In this document: piece by piece, positions 12,301 through 21,100 of the stretch
How the letters are laid out: every line of letters starts with the position of its first letter
Position numbering within the stretch: position 1 is the first letter of the stretch
Source of the DNA: Candidatus Poribacteria bacterium
GTDB taxonomy: Bacteria > Poribacteria > WGA-4E > UBA9662
Direction of reading: 5' to 3'
DNA length: 64,000 nucleotides
Assembly (NCBI GenBank): GCA_030748495.1
Contig: JASMLX010000013.1
Span: 1 to 64,000, forward strand
The notes under the pieces: generated by a model
Told to the model about the DNA's origin: nothing
The model's input: only the letters and a program-made list of their open reading frames with translations
Databases searched by the model: none
Translations under genes and position numbers: made by a program

Positions 12301-15300
12301 GGCAATTCGTGAAAACAGAGTTGACAATTCATTCACGCTAGGATTTACTGGTAGACCGATTAGATTCCAACCTGCAACCCAATCGACTTCGGCTGTCTGA
12401 ATCGGCGGAAACTTGCAACCTGTCCATGGATGCCCCTCAAGCTTCATCCTCACCGTTTTCGCTGTGTTTGGCCGAACAAGCACCATACCTAAGCTATTGG
12501 TAATTACCAGGTCGGTATCGTCATGGTTTGGGTATCGCCACCAATTACCCTGGCCTGGGTGGTAGGCGAAAATACAACTGATCTCTCCCAATTTTTTGAT
12601 TTGGTCATAGACCTCACTGACACGCTCTATTCTTTGAAACTGGTCATTGATGTAGAAAGGTCTTGCCGTCAAGTGCAGTAAGCTAATTCTCGGTGGAATT
12701 TCCAGATTGAGCTCGGATATTATGACGGTTACGACTAACGGGTTATCGGCTGCATCGGTTAGTTTAAGAGAACCCGATGGAGACCCCTTACTGTAACAAT
12801 CGAATTTAAGCTCTCGAATATTTGGGACTGAATCTATGGAAAAGGTGAAAATGATATTTTGGCCAGGCGCCAACGCTTCAATAGGGACAAAAATGCTGCG
12901 GCCATCTGCATACCAAGTTGCTAATTTAGCAACAGGCAATCCTATTTGGGGGTCAGGTTTTACAACCAGGTTTTGCCTATTAACAGGTAACAGCTCATCG
13001 GGGAGATCCAGACGAATTTCACCGCAATCCATTCGGCCAGTCGCGGTATAGGTTAGTTCTAATTGACCGGGTTCAGCCACGCAGAGCGGATATAATTGTT
13101 TGTTTGCTAAACCTGGCTCGTAGAGTGGATTCTGAGTTGTGTTCGCAATCTGACCGCTTCCATCTTCCGCTTGAACATACAGGTTGCCTACCCGCCGGCT
13201 ATCCAACCCGTTTTTGTCGATCTGCAGATTCTGATTAATGTCCCCAGCAACTGGTGTTGCCCAACAACGAATCTTCTCGTTTTCGGTTTGGCCGGCGCCA
13301 CCGAAGACCCTTTCTTTAATATCGTATGGATCAGAACTGGAATCGGGGGTGTCGGTGTAAAACTTGACAAAGGGTTCTTGGGTGTAGTATTCAATGGTTA
13401 GTGTCTCTCCCCCCTTCAACCAGCGTAGCTTGATATCGATCGTGCGGTCATCTGTGGTGATCGAAGTAAAGGCTCCAGACGGAGATACGGTTGTAAAACC
13501 GGTTTCTCCGGGGTTCGTTACCTGGCATACCGACCAACTGTCCGGTAATTGTAACCTGACTCTCCCCTGGTCCATTAAGCCATCAGCCGTGTAGTGGAGA
13601 GCGATCTTTTTCACATTGGCTCCAGCCGACACTACGTTGCCCAGTCGCAGATCGTTTTTTTCTGCTACTCCGCCTAACTCCTCCAGTACTTTACCGTTTA
13701 ACCCACCTCTTCTATACTGATCTGTTAGATCGAAGGACAACTGTTGTCGACCTAAGGAAAAAGAGAGTCTTCTCGGGATCTGTGGCGAGACGACGGTATC
13801 AGAGTGATTATTGGTCTCTTCCGTAGCAGTGATGCGCCATTGGCCATAACCGTCTTTTTTGTCGGTAAACGTGTATGTCCGAGTCAAATTTGAGTCGAGT
13901 GGCTCTTCAGAAATATCAGAGGCCTCAGAAGCCAGATGGGATATTGAAATCGAGCCGGTTTTAATCACTGTCAGCCCGTCACCTCGGTAATTGAACCCAA
14001 AGGCCTCTATTGCTAAATGTCCGGTCCCATTGATCGCTTTGGATGTCTGCACACTTATAGATCCCGACTCTATTGGGCGACCAAAAGGTTTCTCTTCCGA
14101 AGCTAAGCTGAAAACTAAGTCGTGTTGAACAAGGGAATTTGGTAATTCCAGATTTCTGTTGACCAGCTTAAAACTGTCCTTCTTGTTAATTACAAACTCG
14201 GCTGTGTAGAGGTCTGCCTGAGACGGAGTAGGGCTCATATTAACCGTATTGAACGGATTCAGGGTTCCCCAGTTGGGAGGTACCCTCATCTGAAACTCAG
14301 CGTTCTTAAGCCGAACCGGCGCCCGGTATTCGAAGGTTAATCGCCATCCATCTCCACCCGCCGGTAGTTCAACAGTTCTGGTAAGGCTGCCATTCAACTT
14401 ACCGATTTCGTAGTCGCTGTTTAAAGTAAATTCCAGTTGGTTAGAGCCCAGTTGATAAGTTAACTTACTACCTGCAGTGGGTGAGTACTGACTATCAAAA
14501 TTCCCGGCATCATCACTGACTCTAATTTTTCGGCCAGTGTCGGTGAAAGTGAATTTTTGGGAGCTATCTAGTGGGGAAATTTTAGAAGGGTTGAATGTAA
14601 TTTCGCCGGAGCCTCCTTCGATAAATTGGAGGACTGTACCCGCAAAGGAATAGATTGAGCTGGTGTTGGTATAATCAATCTCAATAGGCCCAATTTCAAT
14701 GTCCTTTGTAACGATTGATGGTACATTAGAGGTGGGATCACAGTGCTGTAAATCAAGATCCTTAATATGCTCAATTTTACTCAAGGTCACGTGACCGGTC
14801 CCGTCCGGAACCAGGTAGAAGGGTACCGAAGTAGATTTCCCACCGATGGCTACTTCGAAAATGTGCTCGCCTTCATCCTCGCTGGATAAGCCGTAGTATG
14901 TCAGCTTTAAGTCGTCGTCACTATTAGGGCGTGGCGGATTATCTACTTCATAGATTCGATCAGAATTACTTAAAACATAGGTGATTTTATCTCCGGCCGG
15001 ATTAATACGCCCATAGCTGCTCGTCTCTTCTCTCTCCAGACCATCTTGATTCAGACTGGCCAGTTGCGTAATCTGGGTCAAACGGTCGTGGACAAAGATA
15101 TTAAATAGACCGGTATCTGCGATTGGATCCAGGTTGATGGAATTAGATCGGAATACAACATAGCGACCGTCCGCACTGATAGAGGGGATATCGCTTAGTC
15201 CGTTGCTGATAAAGCTGGCTTCATCACAATCGGTAGTAATACTGACTCTCTCAGTAGTCAATACCGCTTGCAGCCCAGCGGTAATTTGGTCTGGATCGAC

Positions 15301-17607
15301 TATGGTAAGAAATATATCACTGGCCTGATTACAGTCATTCAGAACGAGTGTCGTAGCGACCGAATCATAAACCACCAATAGGTTGCTATTAGAACCAATG
15401 GTAATATCCGGGGAGTTGCAATCATCGTTAGCTTGCAATCCATCAGACCTCAAGCTCAGGCGTATTGTCTGTCGTTGGGCAAAATCATAGAGGAAAATAT
15501 CTCGCTTGCCATTGGTATCACTATTATCCCCTACCAGATTACTGGCCTCAGAAGCAAACGCGATATATTTTTTGTTGCCATCGGAACTGACGGTAATAGA
15601 GGGGTGATCGCTATCCTCATTTCCATCCGTAAGTTGCGTTGCCTGCTTGGTTTGTGTTTCGTAGAGGTAAATATTTCGTGGCCCCATCTGTAACTCAGCC
15701 TTCTTGACAGTACCATTTTCTGTCCAGTAGAGCTGATCGTTATGGATCGTAAGGTCACTGGGACTGGTTAAGTTGGGTGCCAGGTCGATGAGTAGGGTGC
15801 CATCGATTTCAGCCCGTTTAATAGTGTTACTCTCTATCCAATAGAGTTGATTATTATAGATCGTAAGACCATCTACTACCCCCTGGATGGATGGGGCCGG
15901 CCCCTGATCCAGGGAACCGTTCAGGTTGGCCCTCTGTATTTTCTGGGTAGCCGTATCTATCCAGTAGAGATAGTTGCTGTCGATCGCGATGTTAGTAGGA
16001 CTAACTAACCCATTAGCCGGTGACACCAATGGCATGATATTGGAACCGTCCAGATCTGCCCGTTGAATCTCTCTACCGTTAGTCCAATAGAGGTAGCTGT
16101 TATCGACAACAAGATCCTGCACGGGATTTCCAACCAGGTTATCGGTATTTGAGGAGAAGGTAATATAACGACCATCGCTACTAATACCTGGTGAGTTACT
16201 GTTATTATTGCCCTCTGTCCCCTTAGTATGTAGACTAACCCGTGTCGTGGTGCTGGTTTGGGTGTCGTACACAAAGGTGTCAATGCTACTGTTGGAGTCG
16301 TCAGCCACCAGGTTAGTGGCTGCTGACTCGAAGGTGATATAGCGGCCATCGAGGAGCGGATCTTCAGAATTGCTGATACTTGGTGAATTACTGTCACCAG
16401 TAGCCTGAGCACCACTGCTATCTAGGCTAACTCGTGCAGTGGTGCCGGTTTGGGTGTCGTGCACAAAGATATCAATGCTACCATTAGTATCAACGGCCAC
16501 CAGGTTGGTGGCATTGGACTCGAAGGCGATATAACGGCCATCACCGCTGATACTTGGTGAACTACTGTCACCATTAGCCTGAGCACCACTGCTATCCAGA
16601 CTGACTCGCGTCGTGGCACCGGTTTGGGTGTTACGCACAAAGATGTCTGCGCTATTATTGGTATCAAGAAGAGCGTCCTGCACCAAATCCACAATATTGG
16701 AACCATTCGGATCGGTTCGTTGTATTCTGTTGCTTCCAGTATTAGCCCAATATAGGTAGTTATCGTGAATAAAGATTCCGGTTGGATTGTCCACACCATC
16801 AGTTTCGGTTGCCAGGTCAGTAACGCCGGAACCATCCAGATTAGCGCGTTGGATTTTGTCGCTATCAGTGTCCGCCCAGTAGAGATGCATGCCATCAGTG
16901 GCGATAACATTAGCTCGCGCTGGCAAATCAATGGTACTGGTTGAAGAGACGGTGTCCCCGATTGCGCTGGAGGTATAAACAACATAGGCATCAGTCCCGT
17001 TTAGGGGAATAGCAATGTCAGGATGGTAACTTTTTCCGTTGACCGTAATTGGGGAGGGTGCCTGTTCTGAAGTGACATCCTGGAGGTAAATATTTCCCCC
17101 GTCGGCAAAAACTTTGAAATCTCCTTCTTGTACTGTGTCAGGCAGGTCGGCTCCGATATTTTGACCACTAGTCTCTACGATTCGAACCGGCCCTCGATAT
17201 CTTCCAAGTTGTAATTTGTCTGAGATGCCGGACGGCTCGTTGAAATCTCCGGGGATTAGCTCGAGTTCTCTCCATTCGGCCGTATCCTTAACAAACAAGG
17301 TCGTATGGTCCTTAGGCGGACTGTCTTTAAAGTCATATATGGGTGACCAGCCCTCCGGCGACCAGATTTCAACAGATTGTAGCGCTGTGCCGCTGAGCAT
17401 AAAGGTGACCTTGATGGGCTTGTCGATTGGAAACATACGGCTTCCATTAACCTCGTGGGTTATAGTGCCGTCGGAATTAAGGTTCACAAATACTTCAGTG
17501 AAGAAGCGGGCTTGTACTATAGGAACAGATATGTGGAATAGAAAGAAGATCCAAATAGTCCAGATATACGAGCTAAAATATCTATTCAGATTGTAACTAC
17601 TTTGCAT
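3340..17607 (-). CDS. Giant mosaic surface protein (YWTD/PD40 propellers, FGE fold, cadherin-like repeats)
   Basis: This is a single uninterrupted frame of about 4,755 residues. I prefer the ATG at 17607 to the TTG at 17616 because it directly precedes the signal peptide; neither has a clear Shine-Dalgarno. Approximate order: signal peptide 1-35; six YWTD-type blades (LYWADTDSDKIQRANLDG and relatives) interleaved with PD40/TolB-like blades (PSISGDGRYIAFES) at 220-890; Ig-like regions; an HLPL-type module at about 1640-1860; more Ig-like domains; an FGE fold at about 2545-2825 (PTEAEWEYAARGG, GFRCA) without the catalytic cysteines; a partial second FGE-like segment at about 2905-2990; Ig-like; HLPL-type module at about 3250-3490; four or five cadherin/CADG-like repeats at about 3650-4230 (FTDVDIETD, NDPPVLVNPI); Ig-like; HLPL-type module from about 4565 to the end. 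No transmembrane anchor or recognised sorting signal is visible at the C-terminus. I infer an extracellular adhesin or matrix protein; the ligand is unknown. Confidence 0.9.
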   Translation of the reverse strand: MQSSYNLNRYFSSYIWTIWIFFLFHISVPIVQARFFTEVFVNLNSDGTITHEVNGSRMFPIDKPIKVTFMLSGTALQSVEIWSPEGWSPIYDFKDSPPKDHTTLFVKDTAEWRELELIPGDFNEPSGISDKLQLGRYRGPVRIVETSGQNIGADLPDTVQEGDFKVFADGGNIYLQDVTSEQAPSPITVNGKSYHPDIAIPLNGTDAYVVYTSSAIGDTVSSTSTIDLPARANVIATDGMHLYWADTDSDKIQRANLDGSGVTDLATETDGVDNPTGIFIHDNYLYWANTGSNRIQRTDPNGSNIVDLVQDALLDTNNSADIFVRNTQTGATTRVSLDSSGAQANGDSSSPSISGDGRYIAFESNATNLVAVDTNGSIDIFVHDTQTGTTARVSLDSSGAQATGDSNSPSISNSEDPLLDGRYITFESAATNLVADDSNSSIDTFVYDTQTSTTTRVSLHTKGTEGNNNSNSPGISSDGRYITFSSNTDNLVGNPVQDLVVDNSYLYWTNGREIQRADLDGSNIMPLVSPANGLVSPTNIAIDSNYLYWIDTATQKIQRANLNGSLDQGPAPSIQGVVDGLTIYNNQLYWIESNTIKRAEIDGTLLIDLAPNLTSPSDLTIHNDQLYWTENGTVKKAELQMGPRNIYLYETQTKQATQLTDGNEDSDHPSITVSSDGNKKYIAFASEASNLVGDNSDTNGKRDIFLYDFAQRQTIRLSLRSDGLQANDDCNSPDITIGSNSNLLVVYDSVATTLVLNDCNQASDIFLTIVDPDQITAGLQAVLTTERVSITTDCDEASFISNGLSDIPSISADGRYVVFRSNSINLDPIADTGLFNIFVHDRLTQITQLASLNQDGLEREETSSYGRINPAGDKITYVLSNSDRIYEVDNPPRPNSDDDLKLTYYGLSSEDEGEHIFEVAIGGKSTSVPFYLVPDGTGHVTLSKIEHIKDLDLQHCDPTSNVPSIVTKDIEIGPIEIDYTNTSSIYSFAGTVLQFIEGGSGEITFNPSKISPLDSSQKFTFTDTGRKIRVSDDAGNFDSQYSPTAGSKLTYQLGSNQLEFTLNSDYEIGKLNGSLTRTVELPAGGDGWRLTFEYRAPVRLKNAEFQMRVPPNWGTLNPFNTVNMSPTPSQADLYTAEFVINKKDSFKLVNRNLELPNSLVQHDLVFSLASEEKPFGRPIESGSISVQTSKAINGTGHLAIEAFGFNYRGDGLTVIKTGSISISHLASEASDISEEPLDSNLTRTYTFTDKKDGYGQWRITATEETNNHSDTVVSPQIPRRLSFSLGRQQLSFDLTDQYRRGGLNGKVLEELGGVAEKNDLRLGNVVSAGANVKKIALHYTADGLMDQGRVRLQLPDSWSVCQVTNPGETGFTTVSPSGAFTSITTDDRTIDIKLRWLKGGETLTIEYYTQEPFVKFYTDTPDSSSDPYDIKERVFGGAGQTENEKIRCWATPVAGDINQNLQIDKNGLDSRRVGNLYVQAEDGSGQIANTTQNPLYEPGLANKQLYPLCVAEPGQLELTYTATGRMDCGEIRLDLPDELLPVNRQNLVVKPDPQIGLPVAKLATWYADGRSIFVPIEALAPGQNIIFTFSIDSVPNIRELKFDCYSKGSPSGSLKLTDAADNPLVVTVIISELNLEIPPRISLLHLTARPFYINDQFQRIERVSEVYDQIKKLGEISCIFAYHPGQGNWWRYPNHDDTDLVITNSLGMVLVRPNTAKTVRMKLEGHPWTGCKFPPIQTAEVDWVAGWNLIGLPVNPSVNELSTLFSRIAWVSENGEMFHYEAVSRQVVKIGLDNNQELSGDVVPVEQAALSSSLTDAYKLEGQPILPVGNAFFAHLPRAKRWAINGQPWDIPEKVHKLGNYPLNVSPILHVEGKLVDKKNPERVLNAIFLDGLSFLMESTLSFEMKGPTSLINERPILDEQLKIDKAGRFFHTWLHLPLLRLPLQNAERKDLERTLILSDSDGQQRVLQTDWQAITSDQLYSGKVDWDIQLDTVKEFPDQPQVQIIPIVGQQAIFTLPPSENLLICSRWDLQQISNLRQNLSRNSEVNDARWQTTQIQRLESLFSERPDPEYIFKIEVLDSEGKSIDDLTELPVQVEIPYQNTDTLVLFSSQQREQPTTPYLSLDDRLKQIEKSRTDSLTEAAQGEFRFLKTRQKTVEGQEKLTAELLQPGYLFSVKNTTPVLSMSSNTHSMDQRLDVIRSPLAEDEIIDLNLRFDDKDRKIGDRGSYLVEAVKYGYTGTALTSIDVKSISYRERNSELSFPQFFIFTDEVGEDLAIVDKDFNVGRAGSSDLRSFSVGGKTLSFKLKNSYKPGDLDQKVLMKLEDLEVGSLFSNAVLTLDTEEIRFPVEVTGQLRLDYNDLVEGSAMVDILATDLPGIWSTDKCECRKDFGPHQHHGFQVTLNYNRSILVAPRTINFGTVEVDDRWNLRLAADEQSKQSVQLTNTSQCPLELTHVASNWNGIGISKNFSLPKRLKVGEQIEFDLVLNEDLSTPLPKDGTQLLIQSYGLPLTTVPVEISIDTPVLQKVSATPLKLTIAERILWNTDQSPMVRIPAGRYAMGDHFEQGDSDEKPVHPVELDSFYIDAYEVTNEQYCRFLNAVSSSPEVAASWITLNNQLSLIEWNPTTEKFQSKHLTEVGFDIYPVVGVSRDGAIAYAKWVGKRLPTEAEWEYAARGGYEGRLYPWGNDGSLARASANFGGVGGRDLWPDGPSPVGSLDPNLYGLYDVAGNALEWCLDAYQPHFYGSDGQLKETSPVYNPLAGYRFLQGMVDASGFPSGNGLHVLRGGSWRGDLSSLRVSDRNSMYAGATSPASGFRCAISATDQKLRVASDNYDSLLLPAASIFTETKDQLKAIPQHANRLRVISYGGFVGDSLPVTITLLDKDSVPYRSITPVSIQLGVDNPQGEFYVITNQDYYRFWQVRGESTEYRPEDFPDIKSFGMWPERAKKNPDYPVMGVSRLQAMAFEKWFGSRPPNNLTDSHQIQQVDIPAFMDSVQVFYRQKQIGTPTIKVTGENLEPGYAYADFKSNIDHIIIEPIHGRVRFGDEFQVTVVAVENRSGLAGTIRIDNVPIALKAISANDGIYTAKFTPVPPVTSDTTMNVKTYNTTIEMVDGFYDLHVQIEGLGGEYLSQAIQIDNQPPRVSVYLENWSLRNGESSALVVSGEPRLKVEADLSALSLFPEEADRFQIIASDAEDQYRLPFTIPFQTEASPGAKVITVQAIDQAGNRTEVRLVAELVIYDYRDIDLYIPPDLGFIHLPLVVRYLYTEAGTGAYNGVVLDDEVRPAAGDTQNEILSSETLSDEIPSGAGLVQQPVPWTIDTVSDLYDTIAETIGPDRLEAVVFRDTAETSDPDVNGTNNNWYSYQGRATDRDTPISAGQGFITILKPGLKPGTEPGIGEVKLRLKGLAHGENNHSSIRLQSGLNLMGLPLDDERIKTVGDLWLLNQSFYGIMTADNGQLVSVDPSTVIPIDGRHSYFVTVGSDIDLPLVGDAWSSERLTGEPAGYQSLTDTPVLIMGGYFKLGEDLQPNASKSDFIYFVKITNLGDDADEVSDDNSGFTTQIEIAPGPYQLTMVSPSAPFSVDDLLEITVLCTTRQAVSDDSSPRRGVILSETYRLTDQEVVEHRLLYSILIDKIPNAFLNFLRSDKDNALPVLDEPLSDLEVSEDEVIPPIDLDDVFTDVDIETDSDHLSYQATIDEEGKTLVSASVDSLDNLQLTLKPNRSGRALVTIKATDLAGAQATDKFTLDVASINDPPQVVESLPDIEVDEDASLHEDAPLPDDAPLPEDAPSYEGGEVVGISLERVFTDVDIETDQDALSYRVRVEAASLTEAAPLTEVPVLLEAVINEENRLRITLKADRNGTVMVTVIAQDIDGATVEEPFKVTVNPVNDAPIVRQQIGKMADWQEAAAGNVQSGLRYFKPVLDRSLPIVTQPQISLVEDGDALVSGPLCQRDEILYLSPYFDDIDIETNDDYLRYQVENTTDFITAQIQGDHLHLKLNENGLVGEGGLTITAKDRAGETAKLDFDVSIVTRLDYRIEETFDKDLLEATIDDQGTLTIKPQKNQNGTSPIDVVIDSDAIIDPDTAIDPVVPSEGNSIRLPPIRLSLAVTVEPVNDPPLAVNPIDNFVITEDTSRNVDLNEIFEDVDIEQGESDELKFDFEIMDNRQFPLLDSELTTLEGAILKIVPEKNKNGQVKIAISAQDQTTATAFQQFTVMVVSANDPPVLVNPIGSAEKAESVYVTDAVEIPLQTPFGVPIKTYDLLLPQAAGEPPARTVYFLPTTSSESGRFFKAYFGGQQRLYYSDSRVGLSEITVRVMGLVDQPEGVPEQRYGVLFKNTIERVEVKTPVLRSGQTLELTVMAAKIGWEGYFSIDGLVDDQPLSLSTEIPFLYTGRFEIDDTHLSGRYDLDVRLGPGYRKMEQVLEVDNQPPELSAPNISVSPDLIHIRAENSPAPDLNGPDLNRPDLNGRPTPDGKTDETTEIPETLLTVQIQAEQELTIEADVSALNGRKTDLIQFQWQDGRYQALIEIAPDTQAASGIKPITIRAQDIAGNRTETTIEVELIVSATVELTIPSGISFIHLPLENGRPVFDDQPSASIETVGDLHQAIGRLIGLASGHFLIIYDQQAKAWRTYLGRDESAGKEVDVPITPDLGMIALLPPNAGPISMSFEGRRVQSQRLQLGAGINLVGIPGLKTYGDLFQLEGVNGRSVSVIVREGNRFRAIIYSSGFDEVEVAPGQALLILAPANINQPKTEKTGP
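4216..4260. repeat. In-frame 15-base tandem repeat, three copies
   Basis: Three adjacent 15-base units (4216-4230, 4231-4245, 4246-4260), each a variant of GTTTAGGTCCGGCCT, encode the PDLNG/PDLNR linker on the minus strand inside the giant gene. The period is a multiple of three, so copy number can change without a frameshift. Confidence 0.85.
6110..6145. repeat. In-frame 18-base tandem repeat, two copies
   Basis: GTTAGCGGAGCGGCCTCT at 6110-6127 is followed directly by a copy with one base changed at 6128-6145. On the minus strand it encodes an Ala/Leu/Thr/Glu linker just upstream of a cadherin-like strand pattern in the giant protein. Confidence 0.85.
6248..6315. repeat. In-frame 18-base tandem repeat, about 3.8 copies
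   Basis: Units of GGCGCATCTTCAGGTAAA start at 6248, 6266 and 6284, with a partial unit at 6302. They encode a DAPLPE/DAPLPD/DASLHE type acidic linker between two cadherin-like repeats of the giant protein. This is a minisatellite likely to vary in copy number between strains. Confidence 0.9.
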
Positions 17608-18007
17608 AGAAAACAATGGACGGTTGTATTATCAACCCGGTGGTCCTGGCTGAATATTTATTGATAGTGACAAATGAAAGGCTGGTTATAGATTGTAAAT
17701 GACAGAAGAAATTGTCCTACTGTCCGACAACGCCTTTGCGAAAAATCACAGTTAAATCACAGTTGAAGCGACACAATTAGTAAGGCAGAAGTTCTAAATG
17801 AGAGGTGTAAAAGGCATAACTTTTATAAAGGCAGACACAAGAATTCATTAGGTGCCAACAAAGGATAGTCCAAATAAATATAAATAGTTCGTTAGCATGT
17901 TCCATGCCCATCTAAATTTTGGGTGATGTATAAAACAATACCCAAACCCGAGAGTAAACAGTAGTTAGCGGTAATTATAACATCGGTTCCGATCCGAATA
18001 ACTGTGA

Positions 18008-18013
18008 TATAAT
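18008..18013 (+). promoter_or_regulatory. Possible -10 element for the cadherin-like gene
   Basis: A perfect TATAAT sits about 190 bases before the ATG at 18200. The matching -35 is poor, so this is a weak call resting on the -10 alone. Confidence 0.3.
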
Positions 18014-18073
18014 ACAGTAAGATTAGCTAATCTCCTGTAACTAGTAGGACTAGTAATCGAAAAGGGTGGTCTC

Positions 18074-18190
18074 ATGAAAGGGGAAATGTGTTCAGGTTGT
18101 TTTCGTGCCATACTCCAAATACGCCACTATCTAGCTGAACTTATCATCCAGACTAATTACAGATATTTACTAGGTTCGCCCGAAAGTTAG
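18074..18190 (+). CDS. Possible 38-residue leader peptide upstream of the cadherin-like gene
   Basis: An ATG at 18074 follows an AAAGGGTGGT sequence at a sensible spacing and opens a 38-codon frame ending in TAG at 18188-18190, nine bases before the ATG at 18200. The peptide begins MKGEMCSGC and has a short hydrophobic middle. I do not recognise it. Position and spacing would suit a translated leader coupled to the large downstream gene, but a frame of this length is often chance. Confidence 0.3.
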   Translation: MKGEMCSGCFRAILQIRHYLAELIIQTNYRYLLGSPES

Positions 18191-18199
18191 GATTTAATT

Positions 18200-21100
18200 A
18201 TGCCGCCCAAAGTATTCCACCCATTTCAAGTTATCTTTCTTTTTATTTTTTCATTAATATGTTCACTAATATGCCTACAAATATACGCTCAAGAGAATTG
18301 GGAGGCAACACTTCAGGCTACAAGTGACGGACCAAAAGGTTCATCTAGCACATTGACCTTCACCACACAAGAGGGGGCAACGGTAGATTACGACAGTAAG
18401 ATTGATCGAGCTGCCCCACCGCCACCTTTTGCCCCGGTCAACCTTGATATTTATTTCCCCTTGCAAGGTCACCGGTTTGTGTCGAGGCTTCTAACTGATG
18501 CCAAACCATTTTCACCAACCCAAACTTGGACACTCAAGCTCCGAGCTGATACTGATGGCGGATCTCTGTCTTGGGACTTGGCTCAAATACCGGGTGAGAC
18601 CTCGGTAATGATGCAATTGCCTGACCAGACTGAGATTAACATGAGACAAACAGCTCAAGTTGCCTATGTAGCTAAAGATGGACAGCATCAAACCTATGTT
18701 ATCACAGTAAAAACCTCGGAAGCGGCACAACCTGTTGTTGTACCCACCAACTTGCAACCCGTCAGCTTGACATTTGAAGAGGACTCCACCGATAACGACA
18801 TCACATTAACAGCCACCGTTAGCAATAATCAGCCCTTGACCTTCAAAATCGAGACCCAACCGACGAACGGAACACTGAGTGGCGCTCCACCCAACCTGGC
18901 CTATAGCCCTAACCCTAACTTCGCCGGTACGGATAGCTTTACCTTCGCAACTGAGTCGGGTAACGAGACCGCCACACAGACCGTCGTCATTACGGTAAAA
19001 GCCTCGGAAGCGGCACAACCTGTTGCACTCGACCAATCGGTAGAAACGCTAATCAATCAGCCAAAGAGAATCCCGCTAGAATCAACTGATGTGGGCAGTT
19101 CGGAACTGACTTATAGTATTATTTTGCAACCAAGTCATGGAACCCTTTCAGCCACCAGCCCGGATCACTATGTCACCTATACTCCCCAAAACGGGTACAC
19201 CGGAGTTGATAGCTTTACCTTCAAAACGAACGATGGTCAACTCGATAGCCTCCTAGCTACGGTTTCTATTACTGTAGTTAGTGATCCTGCTCCACAAAAC
19301 CTGGATTGGTCGCCTAAACCAGCTATTGCCGAAGAGGACTCAGAGATCGAGATCGAGTTAAAGGCCACTGACCGAGATCCGGTGGACGGCACCGACAATC
19401 CGATCAGCTTCTATCAAATTATCAGTTTGCCCTCTTTCGGGCAAATTATAGGAGTAGATTCGGACCAGAAAACGGTTAGTGGGGAAATCGTTTATAAACC
19501 TGAACCAGATTTCCCATACACTAGCACCTCTGCCAGCGATAGCTTTAGTTTTGTTGCTAACGACGGAGCTTCCAACAGCACTGTTCAAGTGGTATCGGTT
19601 ACAGTCGCACCTGTAGCGGACGCACCAGTATCTGAGGCACAAGATATACAGATTATTGAAGATTCGACGGATAATCCAATCCTTCTATTTGGAGCTGATC
19701 CAGATCAAGATGAACTCACTTTTCAGGTTGTCTCTGATCCATCTAACGGAATTTTGTCTGGATTGGAACCTAATTTGTACTATACCCCAGCCGTAGACTT
19801 TGTCGGCCTAGATACTTTTTCCTATATGGTGACTGACAGCACTGGCCATACCAGCTCTCCATCTACTGTTTCTATAACCATAACGCCTATCAATGACAGC
19901 CCGGTAGCGGACGATCTTTCGATAGTCATCCTGGAAAATTCAGTCGATAATGCCATTACACTTACAGCCAGTGACAGCGATGGGGATGTCTTATCTTTCT
20001 CGATCCTGAATCAGCCAGTTAATGGCCAACTGCGCTTAGAAGGGAATATTGCCTACTATACACCAGACGATAATGTTAGTACTGATCGCTTTACCTTCAA
20101 GGTCAACGATGGGCAACTGGATAGTTCAGAAGCTACCGTCGCTATTACTGTCGGATTGGAAACGGTTGTGTCGATAGATCCCGTTATTGGGACTCAAACG
20201 AGCCTTTATCTCGCCGATGGCGAAGTTCAGGTCGAAATCCCCTCAGGATCTGATCCCGCTATTAGTAGCATCGAAGTCAGTGTTGCATATTCTGATTTTA
20301 AGGCCATTGAAACTGCACAGACAGACCTTGAAAAAGCGGAAGTTGCGAAAGATATTGTCAAAAAGTTAAAAAGGGAAAATCTGCCAAACTTGACACCGGT
20401 AGCAGAGGAACAGATCGAAAAAGACCTTCGGCGTGCTGTCGGCCCGATGTTATCGATTCAGATAAAGAAAAATGACGGTAAAGATCAAACAGATTTCCAA
20501 GATCACCCACTACAAATTCGAGTTCCTAAAGTTGGTGACGCCAATGCTCTCGTTTTGGCTGATGCTACTGGTAGCGAATTAATACCAACCACAGTGGATG
20601 GAACGATACTTGTCGGTGAACTTCACCACCTGAGTCTGGTTTTCAGCGTTGTTAATTTGCCACCCAGGGCAGAGCCACAAACTTTGGAGGTTGATGAGGA
20701 TGCAGAGATTGGAATAATGCTCTCGGCTAGTGATCAAGACAGTGATAGTTTGACGTATGTTATTGTCACTGAACCGTCTAACGGTAAACTGTCGGGTCTG
20801 ATCCCAAATATGACATATACGCCCAATACCAACTATAATGGAACAGACAACTTTTCCTTCAAAGTTAATGATGGTGCAGTCGATAGCTCAATGGCTACCG
20901 TCTCGATTGCAATCACCCCCCAGAATGATCCACCAACTGTGGCGGACATCAGTCTTACTACTCAGGAAGATATTCCCCTCCCCATTCTTTTCAAGCAAGA
21001 TGATATAGATGGAGATTCACTAACCTATGCCATCATTACCCCCCCACAGAATGGAAGTTTATCTGAGTCGAATGGTCAGTACACTTATACACCCAAGACC

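Larger units (their letters stand above)
17608..18199. other. Divergent intergenic region between the two largest surface-protein genes
   Basis: About 590 AT-rich bases separate the giant minus-strand gene from the plus-strand cadherin-like gene and must hold both promoters. On the plus strand a TATAAT occurs at 18008-18013 with only a weak TTCCGA 15 bases upstream. A near-perfect direct repeat of AAATCACAGTT lies at about 17745-17767 and could be an operator. A 38-codon frame with a ribosome-binding-like AAAGGGTGGT is at 18074-18190 and is listed separately. Confidence 0.5.

Noticed and set aside
15590..16960. Eukaryotic origin for the LDL-receptor-like YWTD blades
   Set aside because: YWTD blades are also common in bacteria and nothing here (codon use, introns, neighbours) indicates transfer from a eukaryote.
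16005..16991. Frames of 136 and 189 codons on the minus strand in another reading frame of the giant gene
   Set aside because: They are a by-product of the tandem PD40 repeats, which are similar in DNA and so keep the same shadow frame open.
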